A stretch of 64,000 nucleotides of DNA from Ignavibacteria bacterium (lineage in GTDB: Bacteria > Bacteroidota > Ignavibacteria > Tepidaquicellales > Tepidaquicellaceae). Shown here piece by piece: positions 1 to 11,282 of the stretch. The notes below the pieces were generated by a model. It was not told the origin of the DNA, searched no databases, and saw only the letters and a list, made by a program, of their open reading frames with translations. The stretch is taken from assembly GCA_016788375.1 (NCBI GenBank), contig JAEUSI010000005.1:1-64000 (forward strand), in the 5' to 3' direction. Each line of letters starts with the position of its first letter. Position 1 is the stretch's first letter. Both the position numbers and the translations under genes were made by a program.

Positions 1-183
1 ATTTATTACAATCCGTTTTCGGTAATCTTCTTTACATTTTCAGGATTGTTTTGTTTAGTTATTTTTATATTAAGTTTTTTTAATTATAAAGTTGATGTCC
101 GGTTTGACAGGAAATCTTTGTCTTTATTTCTGCTGTTGCTGCTTATAATCTGGATTGTAAATATTTATTACGGTCATCACTGA
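1..183 (+). CDS. C-terminal end of a small membrane protein (DUF2752-like?)
   Basis: An open frame runs in from the left edge and stops with TGA at 181-183, giving the last 60 residues of a protein. It contains two hydrophobic segments separated by a short basic, polar loop, and ends in a Trp-rich, aromatic tail (IIWIVNIYYGHH). The NPF near the start and the W..N..Y ending resemble the C-terminus of DUF2752 membrane proteins, but too little is visible to be sure. The start codon lies outside the window. Confidence 0.55.
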   Translation: MYYNPFSVIFFTFSGLFCLVIFILSFFNYKVDVRFDRKSLSLFLLLLLIIWIVNIYYGHH

Positions 184-261
184 TTTTTAAGAAACTTACC
201 CCTGGAATTTATCGGGTAATAAGAATTTACACGTAAATTAAATTTAATTGTACAAGAAGTT

Positions 262-1344
262 ATGTTTGAATATTCCGGCTCAATACATATTCACTCGAAG
301 TATTCCGACGGTTCGGGATCCGTTGAAGAAATTGCCAGATATGCTTCAGAATCTGATCTGGATTTTATTATACTTACTGACCACAATACTTTAAAAGCAA
401 AAGACAAAGGTTATGAAAGATGGCACAGGAATGTAATGCTTATTGTCGGTTATGAAGTTAATGATATTAAGAATAAAAATCATTATCTGGTATTCGGAAC
501 AGACAAAGTGGTCGGTACATATGAAAAGCTTCCGGACGGGGATCTCGGGAACAGGCTATCAGCGGCTGAGTATGTTAAGGAAGTCAAAGCAAAGGGAGGG
601 ATAGGTTTTCTTGCCCATCCTCATGAAAAGCGGAATAAGCTTCCTCAGCTTCGTTCATATCCCTGGACCGCTTGGGAGTCTGAAGATTTTACCGGAATAG
701 AAATCTGGAATCATATGAGTGAATGGGCGGAAGGTGTCAATGAATCAAATAAGTTTCAGAGATTTCTTCATCCGCTTAAGTCAATTACCGCTCCTCCGGA
801 AGAAACTCTTAGAAAATGGGACGAGCTTAATAAGAAAAGAAAAGTTGTCGGGATCGGAGGAATTGATGCTCACGCTCACAAACATAATGTGATGGGATTT
901 GAATTCGAGATTTTCGGATATAAAATTCTGTTTAAATCAATTAGAACTCACGTGCTTCTTGAAAAGGAAATTAAAAAAGGAAATGACAAAAATTTCGAAA
1001 GAGACAGGGATCAGATTATTGAAGCTCTGGGGAAGGGTAAATGTTTTATTGTAAACAATTATTACGGAAGCGGGAAAGGTTTCAGATTCTTTGCAGAATA
1101 TGAAGGCAAAAGTTATACATTCGGTGACGAGATATTTTTTAACAAACCGGAAGGGAAAAAGATATTACTGAGGACAATGCTGCCGTCGCGTGCACTTATC
1201 AGACTTATACATAACGGCAAATGCATTGATGAATCAGAAGGACTTGACTGTATCTGGGATACAGACAGGACGGGTTCTTACAGAATTGAAGCCTGGAAAG
1301 ACAATAAAGGCTGGATTTTTTCAAATCATATCATTGTAAAATAA
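262..1344 (+). CDS. PHP-domain metal-dependent phosphoesterase
   Basis: A 360-residue cytoplasmic protein with a PHP (polymerase and histidinol phosphatase) domain. Visible metal-site motifs are HIHSKYSDG (H9, H11, D16), LTDHNT (D40, H41), Glu65 in GYEVND, AHPHEK (H119, H121) and a late IDAHAHKH near residue 203. Such proteins hydrolyse phosphoesters using two or three divalent metals; the substrate cannot be told from sequence. About 130 residues follow the last metal motif and look like a separate beta-rich domain. The ATG has no clear Shine-Dalgarno sequence, as for most genes here. The gene stands alone between a membrane protein tail and a RodZ-like gene. Confidence 0.85.
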   Translation: MFEYSGSIHIHSKYSDGSGSVEEIARYASESDLDFIILTDHNTLKAKDKGYERWHRNVMLIVGYEVNDIKNKNHYLVFGTDKVVGTYEKLPDGDLGNRLSAAEYVKEVKAKGGIGFLAHPHEKRNKLPQLRSYPWTAWESEDFTGIEIWNHMSEWAEGVNESNKFQRFLHPLKSITAPPEETLRKWDELNKKRKVVGIGGIDAHAHKHNVMGFEFEIFGYKILFKSIRTHVLLEKEIKKGNDKNFERDRDQIIEALGKGKCFIVNNYYGSGKGFRFFAEYEGKSYTFGDEIFFNKPEGKKILLRTMLPSRALIRLIHNGKCIDESEGLDCIWDTDRTGSYRIEAWKDNKGWIFSNHIIVK

Positions 1345-1474
1345 TTCTCTGCGCTTATCTGCTCAATAAGCCAGTTCTAATCATTATCAGCTTCAAATCA
1401 GTTCATTTATGTATATTTAACTTTAAATTTTTCATTTATTATAATAAATTGATTTCAATCTTAATTACCATTTA

Positions 1475-2518
1475 ATGTTAAAAAATTTTGCAGAAGATTT
1501 AAAATACATAAGAGAAGAGAATAATATTTCGTTAAGGGATGTATCAAATAAAACAAGGCTGAATATTTCCATTTTAGAAAATCTTGAAAACGGTGATTAT
1601 AATTTTCAGCCCCAGGCTTATATAAGGGCTTTTCTTAAACAGTATATAACCGCGATAGGATTAGATCCGGAAGAGGTTTTATTTGATTATGATCTTGCAA
1701 GGAGCGGCAAGTATAAATCCAAAAGACAGAATCAGGCATCCGCTTCGGAGATAAATACTGCTGAAAACATTACAGAAGAAAAAAGAACTGTTTCCGAAAA
1801 AATACAGGAACTCACAAAATCCCCGGATATTGCATCCGGTTCAAAAATTAAAGAAGAGAGTTCTGAATCTGCAGTATCCGGAACACAGGAGAAAACGGAA
1901 GTTAATGAAACTGCCGGGTATGAATATAAACCAAGGAACAGATTTACAATTAATACAAATACTTCAAAACCATCATCGGTTAATCCGGAAATTAAAAAAA
2001 CTCCTGATTCATTATCATTTTTAAATTCACCTGTTTTAAGGAACATTGTGCTGATATTTTTTGCAGTACTGATTATCGCCGGACTGTATTCATTAATCAA
2101 CATGATTTTTTTTGAAGGGAGCAGGGATAAACCGGAAATTATCAGACAGAATTTTAATGATGTTGTTAATGAACAGGAGAGAAAAATTCTGGGAAAAAGA
2201 TCCCCTGAAGAAATTCAGGATTCTATAAGAAAAGCTGAAGAAATGCTGAACGCTGACGGTGATTCGGTGATTTTGTCAATTACTTCTGTTCTTCCGGGTA
2301 CGGTTTATATTGTCACCGATTCTGTAAACTACGGCAAACCCGATAAAATTGAATTTGAAAAAAATATGACCGGTGAATTCAAAGCAAAAAAGTTTTTTCA
2401 TATTTCAACGGCAAATACGTCTTCATTTAAAGCAAAGATAAACAACAAGACGCTTAACTTTGATTCCAAATCAGTAAGCAAAGTAAAGATAAACAAAGAC
2501 GGAATTGTTAAAAATTAA
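1475..2518 (+). CDS. rodZ: RodZ-like helix-turn-helix membrane protein
   Basis: A 347-residue protein with the three-part layout of RodZ. An N-terminal Cro/xre-like helix-turn-helix (about residues 1-75, with DVSNKTRLNISILENLENGD) is followed by a low-complexity Ser/Glu/Lys linker, one transmembrane helix (about 188-213) and a periplasmic beta-type C-terminal domain (DUF4115-like). In known systems RodZ links MreB filaments to the cell-wall elongation machinery. No MreB or Rod gene is beside it here, and ligA follows after about 100 bases. The architecture is clear; the role in cell shape is inferred from the family. Confidence 0.8.
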   Translation: MLKNFAEDLKYIREENNISLRDVSNKTRLNISILENLENGDYNFQPQAYIRAFLKQYITAIGLDPEEVLFDYDLARSGKYKSKRQNQASASEINTAENITEEKRTVSEKIQELTKSPDIASGSKIKEESSESAVSGTQEKTEVNETAGYEYKPRNRFTINTNTSKPSSVNPEIKKTPDSLSFLNSPVLRNIVLIFFAVLIIAGLYSLINMIFFEGSRDKPEIIRQNFNDVVNEQERKILGKRSPEEIQDSIRKAEEMLNADGDSVILSITSVLPGTVYIVTDSVNYGKPDKIEFEKNMTGEFKAKKFFHISTANTSSFKAKINNKTLNFDSKSVSKVKINKDGIVKN

Positions 2519-2605
2519 GTGTGACCCTTTCGGAGTTTTGTTTTCTGTTAATTGGGAATTCTGTGTGAGTATCTTATCTTATTAACCTCTTTAAAATATT
2601 TTTAA

Positions 2606-4633
<2,028 letters not shown>

Positions 4634-4665
4634 GAATAGTATTTTAAATCAGAACACTGAATTCA

Positions 4666-5160
4666 ATGGCATTTAATCTTAAAACAGATCAAGCGCTTTC
4701 AAAAGAGGAAAAATATAAACTTCTTATTTCTCAGATAAATAGTCTGACCGAAGATGAAAGTAATTTTACTGCAAACATTTCCAACATTACTTCAGCAGTC
4801 AAAAATTCATTTGAAAATTTTCTATGGACAGGTTTTTATTTTACAGATCCTGAAAATGAGAACGAGCTTGTTCTTGGACCGTTTCAGGGCAAAGTAGCAT
4901 GCACCCGCATACATTTCGGCAAAGGAGTTTGCGGAACCGCTGCTCAGAAAAAAGAAACTCTGACGGTAGGAAATGTTGATGAATTCCCCGGACACATTGT
5001 TTGCGATCCGGATTCAAAATCGGAAATCGTTATTCCTGTCATAAAAGACGGAAAGACTGTTGCAGTTCTGGATATAGACAGTGACATGCCTGATAATTTT
5101 GATGATACTGACAAATATTATCTGGAAAAACTGACTGAAAGCATTTTACATCTTTTTTGA
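4666..5160 (+). CDS. msrC: Free methionine-(R)-sulfoxide reductase (GAF domain)
   Basis: A 164-residue single GAF-domain protein of the fRMsr family, which reduces free (not protein-bound) Met-R-sulfoxide using thioredoxin. The three catalytic cysteines are present at C79 (VACTRI), C89 (GVCGTAA) and C113 (HIVCDPDSKSE), matching the spacing in the E. coli enzyme (84/94/118). Length is typical. The stop codon is one base from the ATG of the HU-like gene, so the two are probably co-transcribed. Confidence 0.93.
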   Translation: MAFNLKTDQALSKEEKYKLLISQINSLTEDESNFTANISNITSAVKNSFENFLWTGFYFTDPENENELVLGPFQGKVACTRIHFGKGVCGTAAQKKETLTVGNVDEFPGHIVCDPDSKSEIVIPVIKDGKTVAVLDIDSDMPDNFDDTDKYYLEKLTESILHLF

Positions 5161-5161
5161 A

Positions 5162-5959
5162 ATGAAGAAAAAAGAATTGATAAAAATTATTTCCGGAAAG
5201 ACAGGTATCAGGAAGAAAGTTTGTAAAGCTGTCTTTGACAATGTCTTTGAAAGAATACTGATTTTGCTTTGCGAAAAAAGATATGTTCGTATTGAAAATT
5301 TCGGAGAGTTTAAGGTAAAAAGAAAAAGAACTGAAGTAAAATTAAACCGGGAGAACATAAAAACCGTAATTCCGCCGGAAGATATAATTGTTTTTAAATA
5401 TACAATGAATTCCGAAGTAAGCGGCAAATATGATATTATTGATAAGAATCTCAACTGGTTTATAAATGATATTTCTGAAACTGAACATATCAGCATTGAT
5501 TCAGCCGGAAAAATTTATTGCGTGATATTTGAATCCATGAATGAATGTTTTGATAGAAAGAAGAACATAGAGATTTCCTCGTTCGGTAGATTCATAGTAA
5601 GAAAAAAATCTGAGTCCGGAACCGGCAGAGAGGAAAAAGTTCTATTCATTCCTTCCGGGAAAGTTTCCGGTAAAATAAATTATAATTTCAGTAATCTTAA
5701 TGCTTCCGCATACCCGGTTTCCGGTGAGAACATTATTCTTCGGAACAATGAATTTGAATTCATGATCAGCGAAGAATTTAAAAAAACATACTTGGAAAAT
5801 TCAGAGAGTGGTAATGAGATTATTAAAGAAGAAACCGAAACCGCTGAAAGCAGTGATTCAGGATTCAGGAAAAAACTTATTTCAGCCGAGCTGATCAGAC
5901 TTCACAAAGAAATTACAGAACGGGAAGTAAAACATAGAAGTGATAATTCAGGTTTGTGA
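5162..5959 (+). CDS. Tandem HU-like DNA-binding protein
   Basis: A 265-residue protein. Residues 1-90 look like a complete HU/IHF subunit (KKELIKIISGKTG... then RIENFGEFKVKRKRTEVKLN). Residues about 100-180 look like a second, more diverged copy with SFGRFIVRKK in place of the usual GFGTF signature. The last 60 or so residues are acidic and then basic, without a recognised fold. Single HU proteins are about 90 residues, so this resembles the two-HU-domain proteins of Bacteroidota. Whether it bends DNA like HU is inferred. Its 3' end overlaps the end of the convergent lnt gene by 12 bases. Confidence 0.75.
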   Translation: MKKKELIKIISGKTGIRKKVCKAVFDNVFERILILLCEKRYVRIENFGEFKVKRKRTEVKLNRENIKTVIPPEDIIVFKYTMNSEVSGKYDIIDKNLNWFINDISETEHISIDSAGKIYCVIFESMNECFDRKKNIEISSFGRFIVRKKSESGTGREEKVLFIPSGKVSGKINYNFSNLNASAYPVSGENIILRNNEFEFMISEEFKKTYLENSESGNEIIKEETETAESSDSGFRKKLISAELIRLHKEITEREVKHRSDNSGL

Positions 5960-7618
5960 GATTAATTTATTTTTGTTTTTAAGGAAAAATGAAATCAGGA
6001 ATGAGATTAATCCTGTAAGCAAACAGATACTTGCGAATAAATCCCCGTTTAATGTATAAAAAGTATTCTCTCCCCTGACTCCGATTTCCCTGACGAGATA
6101 TGTGTCTGTATCTATTTCTGTTTTGTCGTACATATTTCCGTACGGATCAATAAAGCATGAAATACCTGTATTTGCACATCTTGCAATCCATGTTCTGTTT
6201 TCAATTGAACGGAAGACAGCGAACTGGTTATGCTGGTAAGTTCCGAAAAGTTTTCCCCACCAGCCGTCATTAGTAATTATTACAGAAAAGTCAGTTCCTT
6301 TTTTTACAAACTCCGAAAAGAATCCCGGATAAACTGATTCATAGCAAATTGCCGTATTGAAACGATAAACTTTTTCTTTTCCTTTAAGAATAAACACCGC
6401 AGTATCTTTGCCAATCTGCCAGCTGCCGAGACCGACACCCCATTCGATCAGGCTTTTTGTAAAAGGCAGATATTCCTGATAAGGAAATCTTTCGCTTCCG
6501 GCTACAAGCTTTACTTTGTAATGTTTCTGGTATCCGGATTTGTCTTTTCCCGGTTCAAACAGAAATGCCGAATTATATGTATCATATTTAAGACCTGACT
6601 TTTTCATTACCTTTGCATCCGGAGGAGCAGATGACTGATTATCATAAATCTGAAGATCGGGAGTTCCGATAAGCAATGGCAGGTTAAGACTGTCACATAC
6701 ATTTTTTATAATTTCATATTTATCGTCAAAAAAAGATTCTCTGAAATAATAAGGAAATGCAGTTTCAGGAAGAATTACAATATCAACATCCTGATTTGCG
6801 GAATGAATTTTTCGGATATCACCGGCATAAGAATCAATTAGTTCCGACTGCCTGCCTCCCCATTTTCTCCATGGATTTATATCAGGTTGCAATATTCCGA
6901 TTTTTACTCTTCCTTCCTTTGTGTAACCGGTAAACTTTAATTCTGAACCCGAATATCTATTGTAAATATCCGGAAGAAAATAAATTAACAGCATAAGAAT
7001 AAAACATACTGTTAATTTTACCCTGGAATTTTTTAATCCGTCTTTTTTATAATTACTGTATATATAAAACAAACAAACACTGACAGTACAAATCCAGAAA
7101 GAAACTCCGAATACGCCTGTATATTCTGCGAACTGGATTTTTGCGAGATTGTATGTCTGTGTATTTCCTGAAAGAAGCCAGGGAAAGCTTATCTGACCCA
7201 GAGATGAAGTGTATTCAAAAGCAGTCCACACAAACGGGAAAAAAATCAGACTGAAAATAATACTGTACTCAGAAAGATTTTTTTTGATGAAATAAAAAAT
7301 AACGGAAGGTACAACAAAAAACAAAGGATAGATTAACATTATTACAATTCCGCCCAGTATTAAGAACGGATCTGCGCCTTCCCTTATTCCGCTCAGAGCT
7401 ATCCATGAGACAGCAGTCATGCATGCAGTAAAAAATACAAAATAAGTTCTTGACAGCAGCTGCCGGATATTTAAACTTGTGAAAATCAGGCTGAGCAGTA
7501 TACCGAATGAAAAATAAACGAAGAAAAATAAATTAACCGGCGGGAAGGATAACCCGTAAAGCAAGCCTGCTGTTATCACAGATAATATATTTCGATTGCC
7601 GGAAGTTTTAGTAAGCAC
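5948..7618 (-). CDS. lnt: Apolipoprotein N-acyltransferase
   Basis: A 556-residue inner-membrane enzyme that adds the third acyl chain to bacterial lipoproteins. The N-terminal half has about seven transmembrane helices. The C-terminal half is a nitrilase-type domain with the triad visible as Glu285 (VILPETAFP), Lys368 (in KHYKVKLV) and Cys425 (TAICYES). A final hydrophobic helix ends the protein. The presence of Lnt fits the several lipoproteins in this window. The protein is a little longer than the E. coli enzyme (512), mainly in loops. The downstream end overlaps the HU-like gene tail to tail. Confidence 0.93.
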   Translation of the reverse strand: MLTKTSGNRNILSVITAGLLYGLSFPPVNLFFFVYFSFGILLSLIFTSLNIRQLLSRTYFVFFTACMTAVSWIALSGIREGADPFLILGGIVIMLIYPLFFVVPSVIFYFIKKNLSEYSIIFSLIFFPFVWTAFEYTSSLGQISFPWLLSGNTQTYNLAKIQFAEYTGVFGVSFWICTVSVCLFYIYSNYKKDGLKNSRVKLTVCFILMLLIYFLPDIYNRYSGSELKFTGYTKEGRVKIGILQPDINPWRKWGGRQSELIDSYAGDIRKIHSANQDVDIVILPETAFPYYFRESFFDDKYEIIKNVCDSLNLPLLIGTPDLQIYDNQSSAPPDAKVMKKSGLKYDTYNSAFLFEPGKDKSGYQKHYKVKLVAGSERFPYQEYLPFTKSLIEWGVGLGSWQIGKDTAVFILKGKEKVYRFNTAICYESVYPGFFSEFVKKGTDFSVIITNDGWWGKLFGTYQHNQFAVFRSIENRTWIARCANTGISCFIDPYGNMYDKTEIDTDTYLVREIGVRGENTFYTLNGDLFASICLLTGLISFLISFFLKNKNKLISQT

Positions 7619-7655
7619 GTAAAACTAAAATAATTAACAGTCTGAAATTAATCAT

Positions 7656-8204
7656 TTAAATTATTTTCAGTTTGGAATTAACTTTTTTCCAGATGTATAT
7701 TAACAGCGCTGCAAAAAGTATTCCCGTTATTGCTCCGCCTATTATATCCGAAGGATAATGAACACCGCAGAAGATTCTTGAAATGCTGACAATAAAAGCA
7801 CCTGAAAACAAAAAGTTTTTCATGTCTTTATAAAAATAAGAAAACATTGCAGCTGCGGCAAAATTATTAACCGCATGTATTGAAGGAAAAGAAAATGATT
7901 CGGTACATCCGACCAGCAAATGAACATCAGCAACTGTGTGACAGGGTCTTATTCTCTGAAAAATTGCTTTTAAAACATTTTCTGAAAACTGATCACAAAT
8001 AAATATCAGAATCAGAACCATTACTGCTGATATTTTTCCTTTTCTTCCTCCTTTAAAAAACAGAAAAATCCAGATAAGTACATAGAAAATAAACCAGTTA
8101 TTTCTCTCTGTAATAAACGGCATTAACCTGTCTGTAAGCGGATTTGCAAGCCCGGTATTAATAAATCTGAATATGCTCTCATCTGCTTTTTGTAAAAATT
8201 CCAA
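7656..8204 (-). CDS. PAP2-family membrane phosphatase
   Basis: A 182-residue membrane protein with about five transmembrane helices and the three-part PAP2 phosphatase signature: KX6RP (K79 to R86-P87), PSIH (107-110) and R143-X5-H149-X3-D153. Members dephosphorylate lipid phosphates such as undecaprenyl diphosphate or phosphatidylglycerol phosphate on the outer face of the inner membrane; size and topology fit a BcrC- or PgpB-like role, but the substrate is not determined. It lies between ispF and lnt in a minus-strand run. Confidence 0.85.
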   Translation of the reverse strand: MEFLQKADESIFRFINTGLANPLTDRLMPFITERNNWFIFYVLIWIFLFFKGGRKGKISAVMVLILIFICDQFSENVLKAIFQRIRPCHTVADVHLLVGCTESFSFPSIHAVNNFAAAAMFSYFYKDMKNFLFSGAFIVSISRIFCGVHYPSDIIGGAITGILFAALLIYIWKKVNSKLKII

Positions 8205-8220
8205 ACTTTTTATACGGATT

Positions 8221-8700
8221 TTATTTGTATATCAATGCTGTTGAATAAGCAACGCATCCTTCTTTTCTGCCCACAAAACCTATTCCTTCGGAAGTTGTTG
8301 CTTTTATCATTACTGAATCTGTTTCAAGAATTGCGGAAATATTTTCGCGCATAATGCCTGAGTATTTATGGATTTTAGGTTCTTCCAAAATTACAACACT
8401 GTCTATGTTACCTACTTTCCAGCCTGCTTCTTTAAGTAATCCGTAAGATCTTTCGAGAAGGATTAAACTGGATATGTTTTTAAATTCCTGACTCGTATCC
8501 GGAAACTGATTTCCTATATCATTAAATCCCGCAGCTCCGAGAATTGAATCACAAACAGCATGAAGCAGAACATCTGCATCGGAATGACCTTCCAGTCCTA
8601 TTGAATCCGGTATTTCAACTCCACCGAGGATAAGCTTTCTCTTATCGGAAAATTTATGAACATCATATCCGAATCCTATTCTGAAATTTATATTGTTCAT
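8221..8700 (-). CDS. ispF: 2-C-methyl-D-erythritol 2,4-cyclodiphosphate synthase
   Basis: A 159-residue protein of normal IspF length. It converts CDP-methylerythritol 2-phosphate to the cyclic diphosphate in the non-mevalonate isoprenoid pathway. The zinc ligands D13 and H15 (GYDVHKF) and H47 (DADVLLHAVCD) are present, as is the ATTSEGIGFVGR segment near the C-terminus. First of a minus-strand trio with the PAP2 phosphatase (16-base gap) and lnt. It supplies the isoprenoid pathway used by the polyprenyl synthase at 56217. Confidence 0.96.
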   Translation of the reverse strand: MNNINFRIGFGYDVHKFSDKRKLILGGVEIPDSIGLEGHSDADVLLHAVCDSILGAAGFNDIGNQFPDTSQEFKNISSLILLERSYGLLKEAGWKVGNIDSVVILEEPKIHKYSGIMRENISAILETDSVMIKATTSEGIGFVGRKEGCVAYSTALIYK

Positions 8701-8904
8701 TTGAATATTAACTTATTACATTTAGATAATTAATACAATCCACTATAATTTTTTTTACTCCCGCTTATACTGATTCCCTTAACTAAAATTAAAATACCGG
8801 GTTTGTTTTTATGATTAGGAATTAAATTGACGGCAGAAGAAAATAATTTATAATTACTGAATTGTAATTAATTCCGGAAATTCCGAATTTGCTCTCGCTG
8901 TTCT

Positions 8905-8990
8905 GCCCGGGTGGCGGAACTGGTAGACGCGCAGGACTTAAAATCCTGTTGCCTGTAAAGGCAGTATCGGTTCGATTCCGATCCCGGGCA
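8905..8990 (+). tRNA. tRNA-Leu (anticodon TAA)
   Basis: An 86-base tRNA with a perfect 7-bp acceptor stem (GCCCGGG with CCCGGGC), discriminator A, a D arm (GGCGGAACTGGTAGAC), an anticodon loop CTTAAAA giving anticodon TAA, a long class II variable arm (TTGCCTGTAAAGGCAGT) and a T arm GGTTCGATTCC. The long variable arm and the anticodon identify a leucine tRNA reading UUA/UUG. CCA is not encoded. Confidence 0.96.
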
Positions 8991-9011
8991 CAAAAAAGTT
9001 AATTTTAATAT

Positions 9012-9047
9012 AGAAAGCCTGTTTCTTTTTTCAGAAACAGGCTTTCT
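9012..9047 (+). terminator. 15-bp perfect hairpin after tRNA-Leu
   Basis: Two perfect 15-base arms (9012-9026 and 9033-9047) flank a 6-base pyrimidine loop, starting 22 bases after the tRNA. It probably ends the tRNA transcript and may also serve the convergent gene at 9138-10385. There is no long T run after either arm, so it is not a textbook intrinsic terminator and could instead be a 3'-end processing barrier. Confidence 0.55.
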
Positions 9048-9137
9048 GTAAGAAATGAAAATTTTATTGCTAAAACTGTTTAGCTTGGATTTATTCTGTA
9101 TTAAGTTTTGTAAAAAAGTAAATATAAATAAAGTTTG

Positions 9138-10385
9138 TTAATTTCGTTTCACCGGCTTGTATTCTTTATTTATATCCACGTCATTTACAAAATTACTGTT
9201 CCAGCTTCTGAAAAACACACCCTGAAGATCCTTGTTTATTTCAGGATTATCAATAATCAGTGTTACATTCCTGCAATTATTGAAGTAACTCCATTCCCAG
9301 TTAGCCGAACTTATCCAGGAAATATTATCGTCAGAAATAAAATACTTGCAGTGCTCAACTCTTGAATAAGGTATAAACCCGCTGCTGTATTCGGGTACAG
9401 AACTGAATTTTATTTTAATATTTTCAACCTGAGAAAGAGATTTAATAAACTCAGTCGCTCCTTCACGGATGGACCAGTCACTGAAAATTATCCTGATATC
9501 AACTTTTCTTGAAGCAGCATCACGCAGAGCGAGGTCAATCCTGTCATAATAATTTTTTTCATTGTTTGCCTTTGGAGAATAAGAATACATCTGTATGTAT
9601 AGTTTTTCCTTAGTGTTCCCGATAATTTTTATAAGCTCATCTTCTTCACTGCTTAATCCCTGCATATTCAGTTTTGCAGGACTGAATGCCGGATAACAGA
9701 TAACTTTTCCGTATCTGACTGAATTTACTTCAGCCGGATTTTCTTCATTCACATAATAATTTGCAACTGTATTTGCGAGTCCGTAAAAATTATTGTCGCA
9801 AAGCTTCCAGTCCGTTTCAAACAGTTCCGTAAATGTTCTGGCAAGTTCTCTGCTTTTAATTTTGATTCCGATTTCATGAATGTGTTTCAGTGCGCGCCAG
9901 TCCATATTCTGACTTCCGGTAAATACATTCAAATTGTCGGTAATAAAATATTTAGCATGCATTACACCCCCTGCAAGATTTCCCAAGGGGATTTTCTTTA
10001 TCTCTATATTTGAAATACCTGAAAGTTCATCAACTGTTTTGTCGTTCTTTGAATAAAAGGACGAGTCCACAATAATTCTGATAATTACACTTCTTCCGGC
10101 AGCTGCCTTCAGAGCAGCTAAAATAGTGTCCAGTGGCTCACCCTGCTGACCGGCAAAATAGAAAGTTTCAATGTCAATTGATTGCTTTGCTTCATTAATC
10201 ATTTTAAGCCATACATCTGAAGTCCTCGGCAGTCCTGAAGATTCGAGAGAAGTCTCCGACGGAACACTCTCTGCAAGTTCAACTACATCATCAGACTGCG
10301 GAAAAACTTTTTCAGATGAAAGAACAAACAATATTAAACATATAAAACATAGTATAATTTCCTGCAGATTTCTTTTATTATTCAT
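9138..10385 (-). CDS. Exported phospholipase D-like protein
   Basis: A 415-residue protein with an N-terminal signal peptide (hydrophobic stretch about 9-23) and two PLD-type HKD motifs: HAKYFITD (H143, K145, D150) followed by GSQN, and HCKYFISD (H345, K347, D352) followed by SSAN. Two motifs in one chain are the arrangement of active phospholipase D-superfamily enzymes, which act on phosphodiester bonds in lipids or nucleic acids. The spacing and GSQN/SSAN signatures fit the PLD3-like branch. Substrate unknown; the site of action is outside the cytoplasm. Last gene of the minus-strand run that starts at dnaG. Confidence 0.8.
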   Translation of the reverse strand: MNNKRNLQEIILCFICLILFVLSSEKVFPQSDDVVELAESVPSETSLESSGLPRTSDVWLKMINEAKQSIDIETFYFAGQQGEPLDTILAALKAAAGRSVIIRIIVDSSFYSKNDKTVDELSGISNIEIKKIPLGNLAGGVMHAKYFITDNLNVFTGSQNMDWRALKHIHEIGIKIKSRELARTFTELFETDWKLCDNNFYGLANTVANYYVNEENPAEVNSVRYGKVICYPAFSPAKLNMQGLSSEEDELIKIIGNTKEKLYIQMYSYSPKANNEKNYYDRIDLALRDAASRKVDIRIIFSDWSIREGATEFIKSLSQVENIKIKFSSVPEYSSGFIPYSRVEHCKYFISDDNISWISSANWEWSYFNNCRNVTLIIDNPEINKDLQGVFFRSWNSNFVNDVDINKEYKPVKRN

Positions 10386-10395
10386 GCTGTTATTT

Positions 10396-11280
10396 TTATC
10401 CGAATTTTTTCATTAACATTTCAATTTGAGTGCTCTTTGCAGAATCATTTTCTTTTCGGAATACTTCATCAAGATTTCTCATAACTCTTAAGATTATTTC
10501 CTTTTCTCCCGCATTCTTAAGATACTGAATATTTTCAAATTCCCCGGCTTTGAGCCCTGCTTTCCCGGCAAACTCTGCTGCTTCTTTCATAGAAATTATC
10601 ACTCCTCCGTTGTACGGGTCGATAAAAAATTCTTCTGTGCTGTCAGAATATTTCAATATAAAGTGACCCGGAAGATTTATCCCGTAAACTGGTAAATTCA
10701 ATCTTCTTGCAATCAGCATATATAAAACAGAAAGTGAGATCTGAATTCCTGTTTTCCTCTCAATAACTCTGTTTAAATAACTGTTATCTGCATCATAGTA
10801 ATTTTCAGTATTTCCTTTGAATCCCTGTTCCTCGAAAAAATATTTATTTATTATACTGAGTTTATCTCTGCCTGATAAACCGGGATTTGCATTAAGACCG
10901 GATGCAATAGCGGCATTTAATTCGGAAGCCATTTCATCCAGCTTTTTTGAATATTCGTTTCTGTCTATCGCAGGATAACCTGTGGAAGCAATCAATAACA
11001 TTGCATCTTCAAGAAAATTTCTGCTTTCGCTGTTGATAATACGCACTAATTCTTTTTCGGTATAATCATAATTTACAGCTGATAAAATTTCATTTGCTCT
11101 TTTTTTTATAAGAAAATTTTCATCATTCAGAAATTTTCTGAGGAAATCTGCGGTGTTTTTTCCGTGAGAGATAAATCTTTCTCTTACATTGGAGTATATG
11201 TTTTCGTCTTCATCATCAAGAAGCTTTGCAAGAAAATCCAGCTCTTTGGTTTCATGAATTGTACTCTCTTCAGTTGTCAT
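10396..11280 (-). CDS. SirB1-family transglutaminase-like protein
   Basis: A 294-residue cytoplasmic protein. Its middle part (about 130-225) has the signature of the SirB1/transglutaminase-like family (GIQISLSVLYMLIARRLNLP, then INLPGHFILKY and FIDPYNGG). The N-terminal 90 residues look like HEAT-type helices. The typical transglutaminase cysteine is not evident (SLSVLY occupies the usual place), so catalytic activity is doubtful. The start is two bases from the stop of the upstream MFS gene and the end is 10 bases from the PLD gene, so it is operonic. Function unknown. Confidence 0.7.
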   Translation of the reverse strand: MTTEESTIHETKELDFLAKLLDDEDENIYSNVRERFISHGKNTADFLRKFLNDENFLIKKRANEILSAVNYDYTEKELVRIINSESRNFLEDAMLLIASTGYPAIDRNEYSKKLDEMASELNAAIASGLNANPGLSGRDKLSIINKYFFEEQGFKGNTENYYDADNSYLNRVIERKTGIQISLSVLYMLIARRLNLPVYGINLPGHFILKYSDSTEEFFIDPYNGGVIISMKEAAEFAGKAGLKAGEFENIQYLKNAGEKEIILRVMRNLDEVFRKENDSAKSTQIEMLMKKFG

Positions 11281-11282
11281 TT

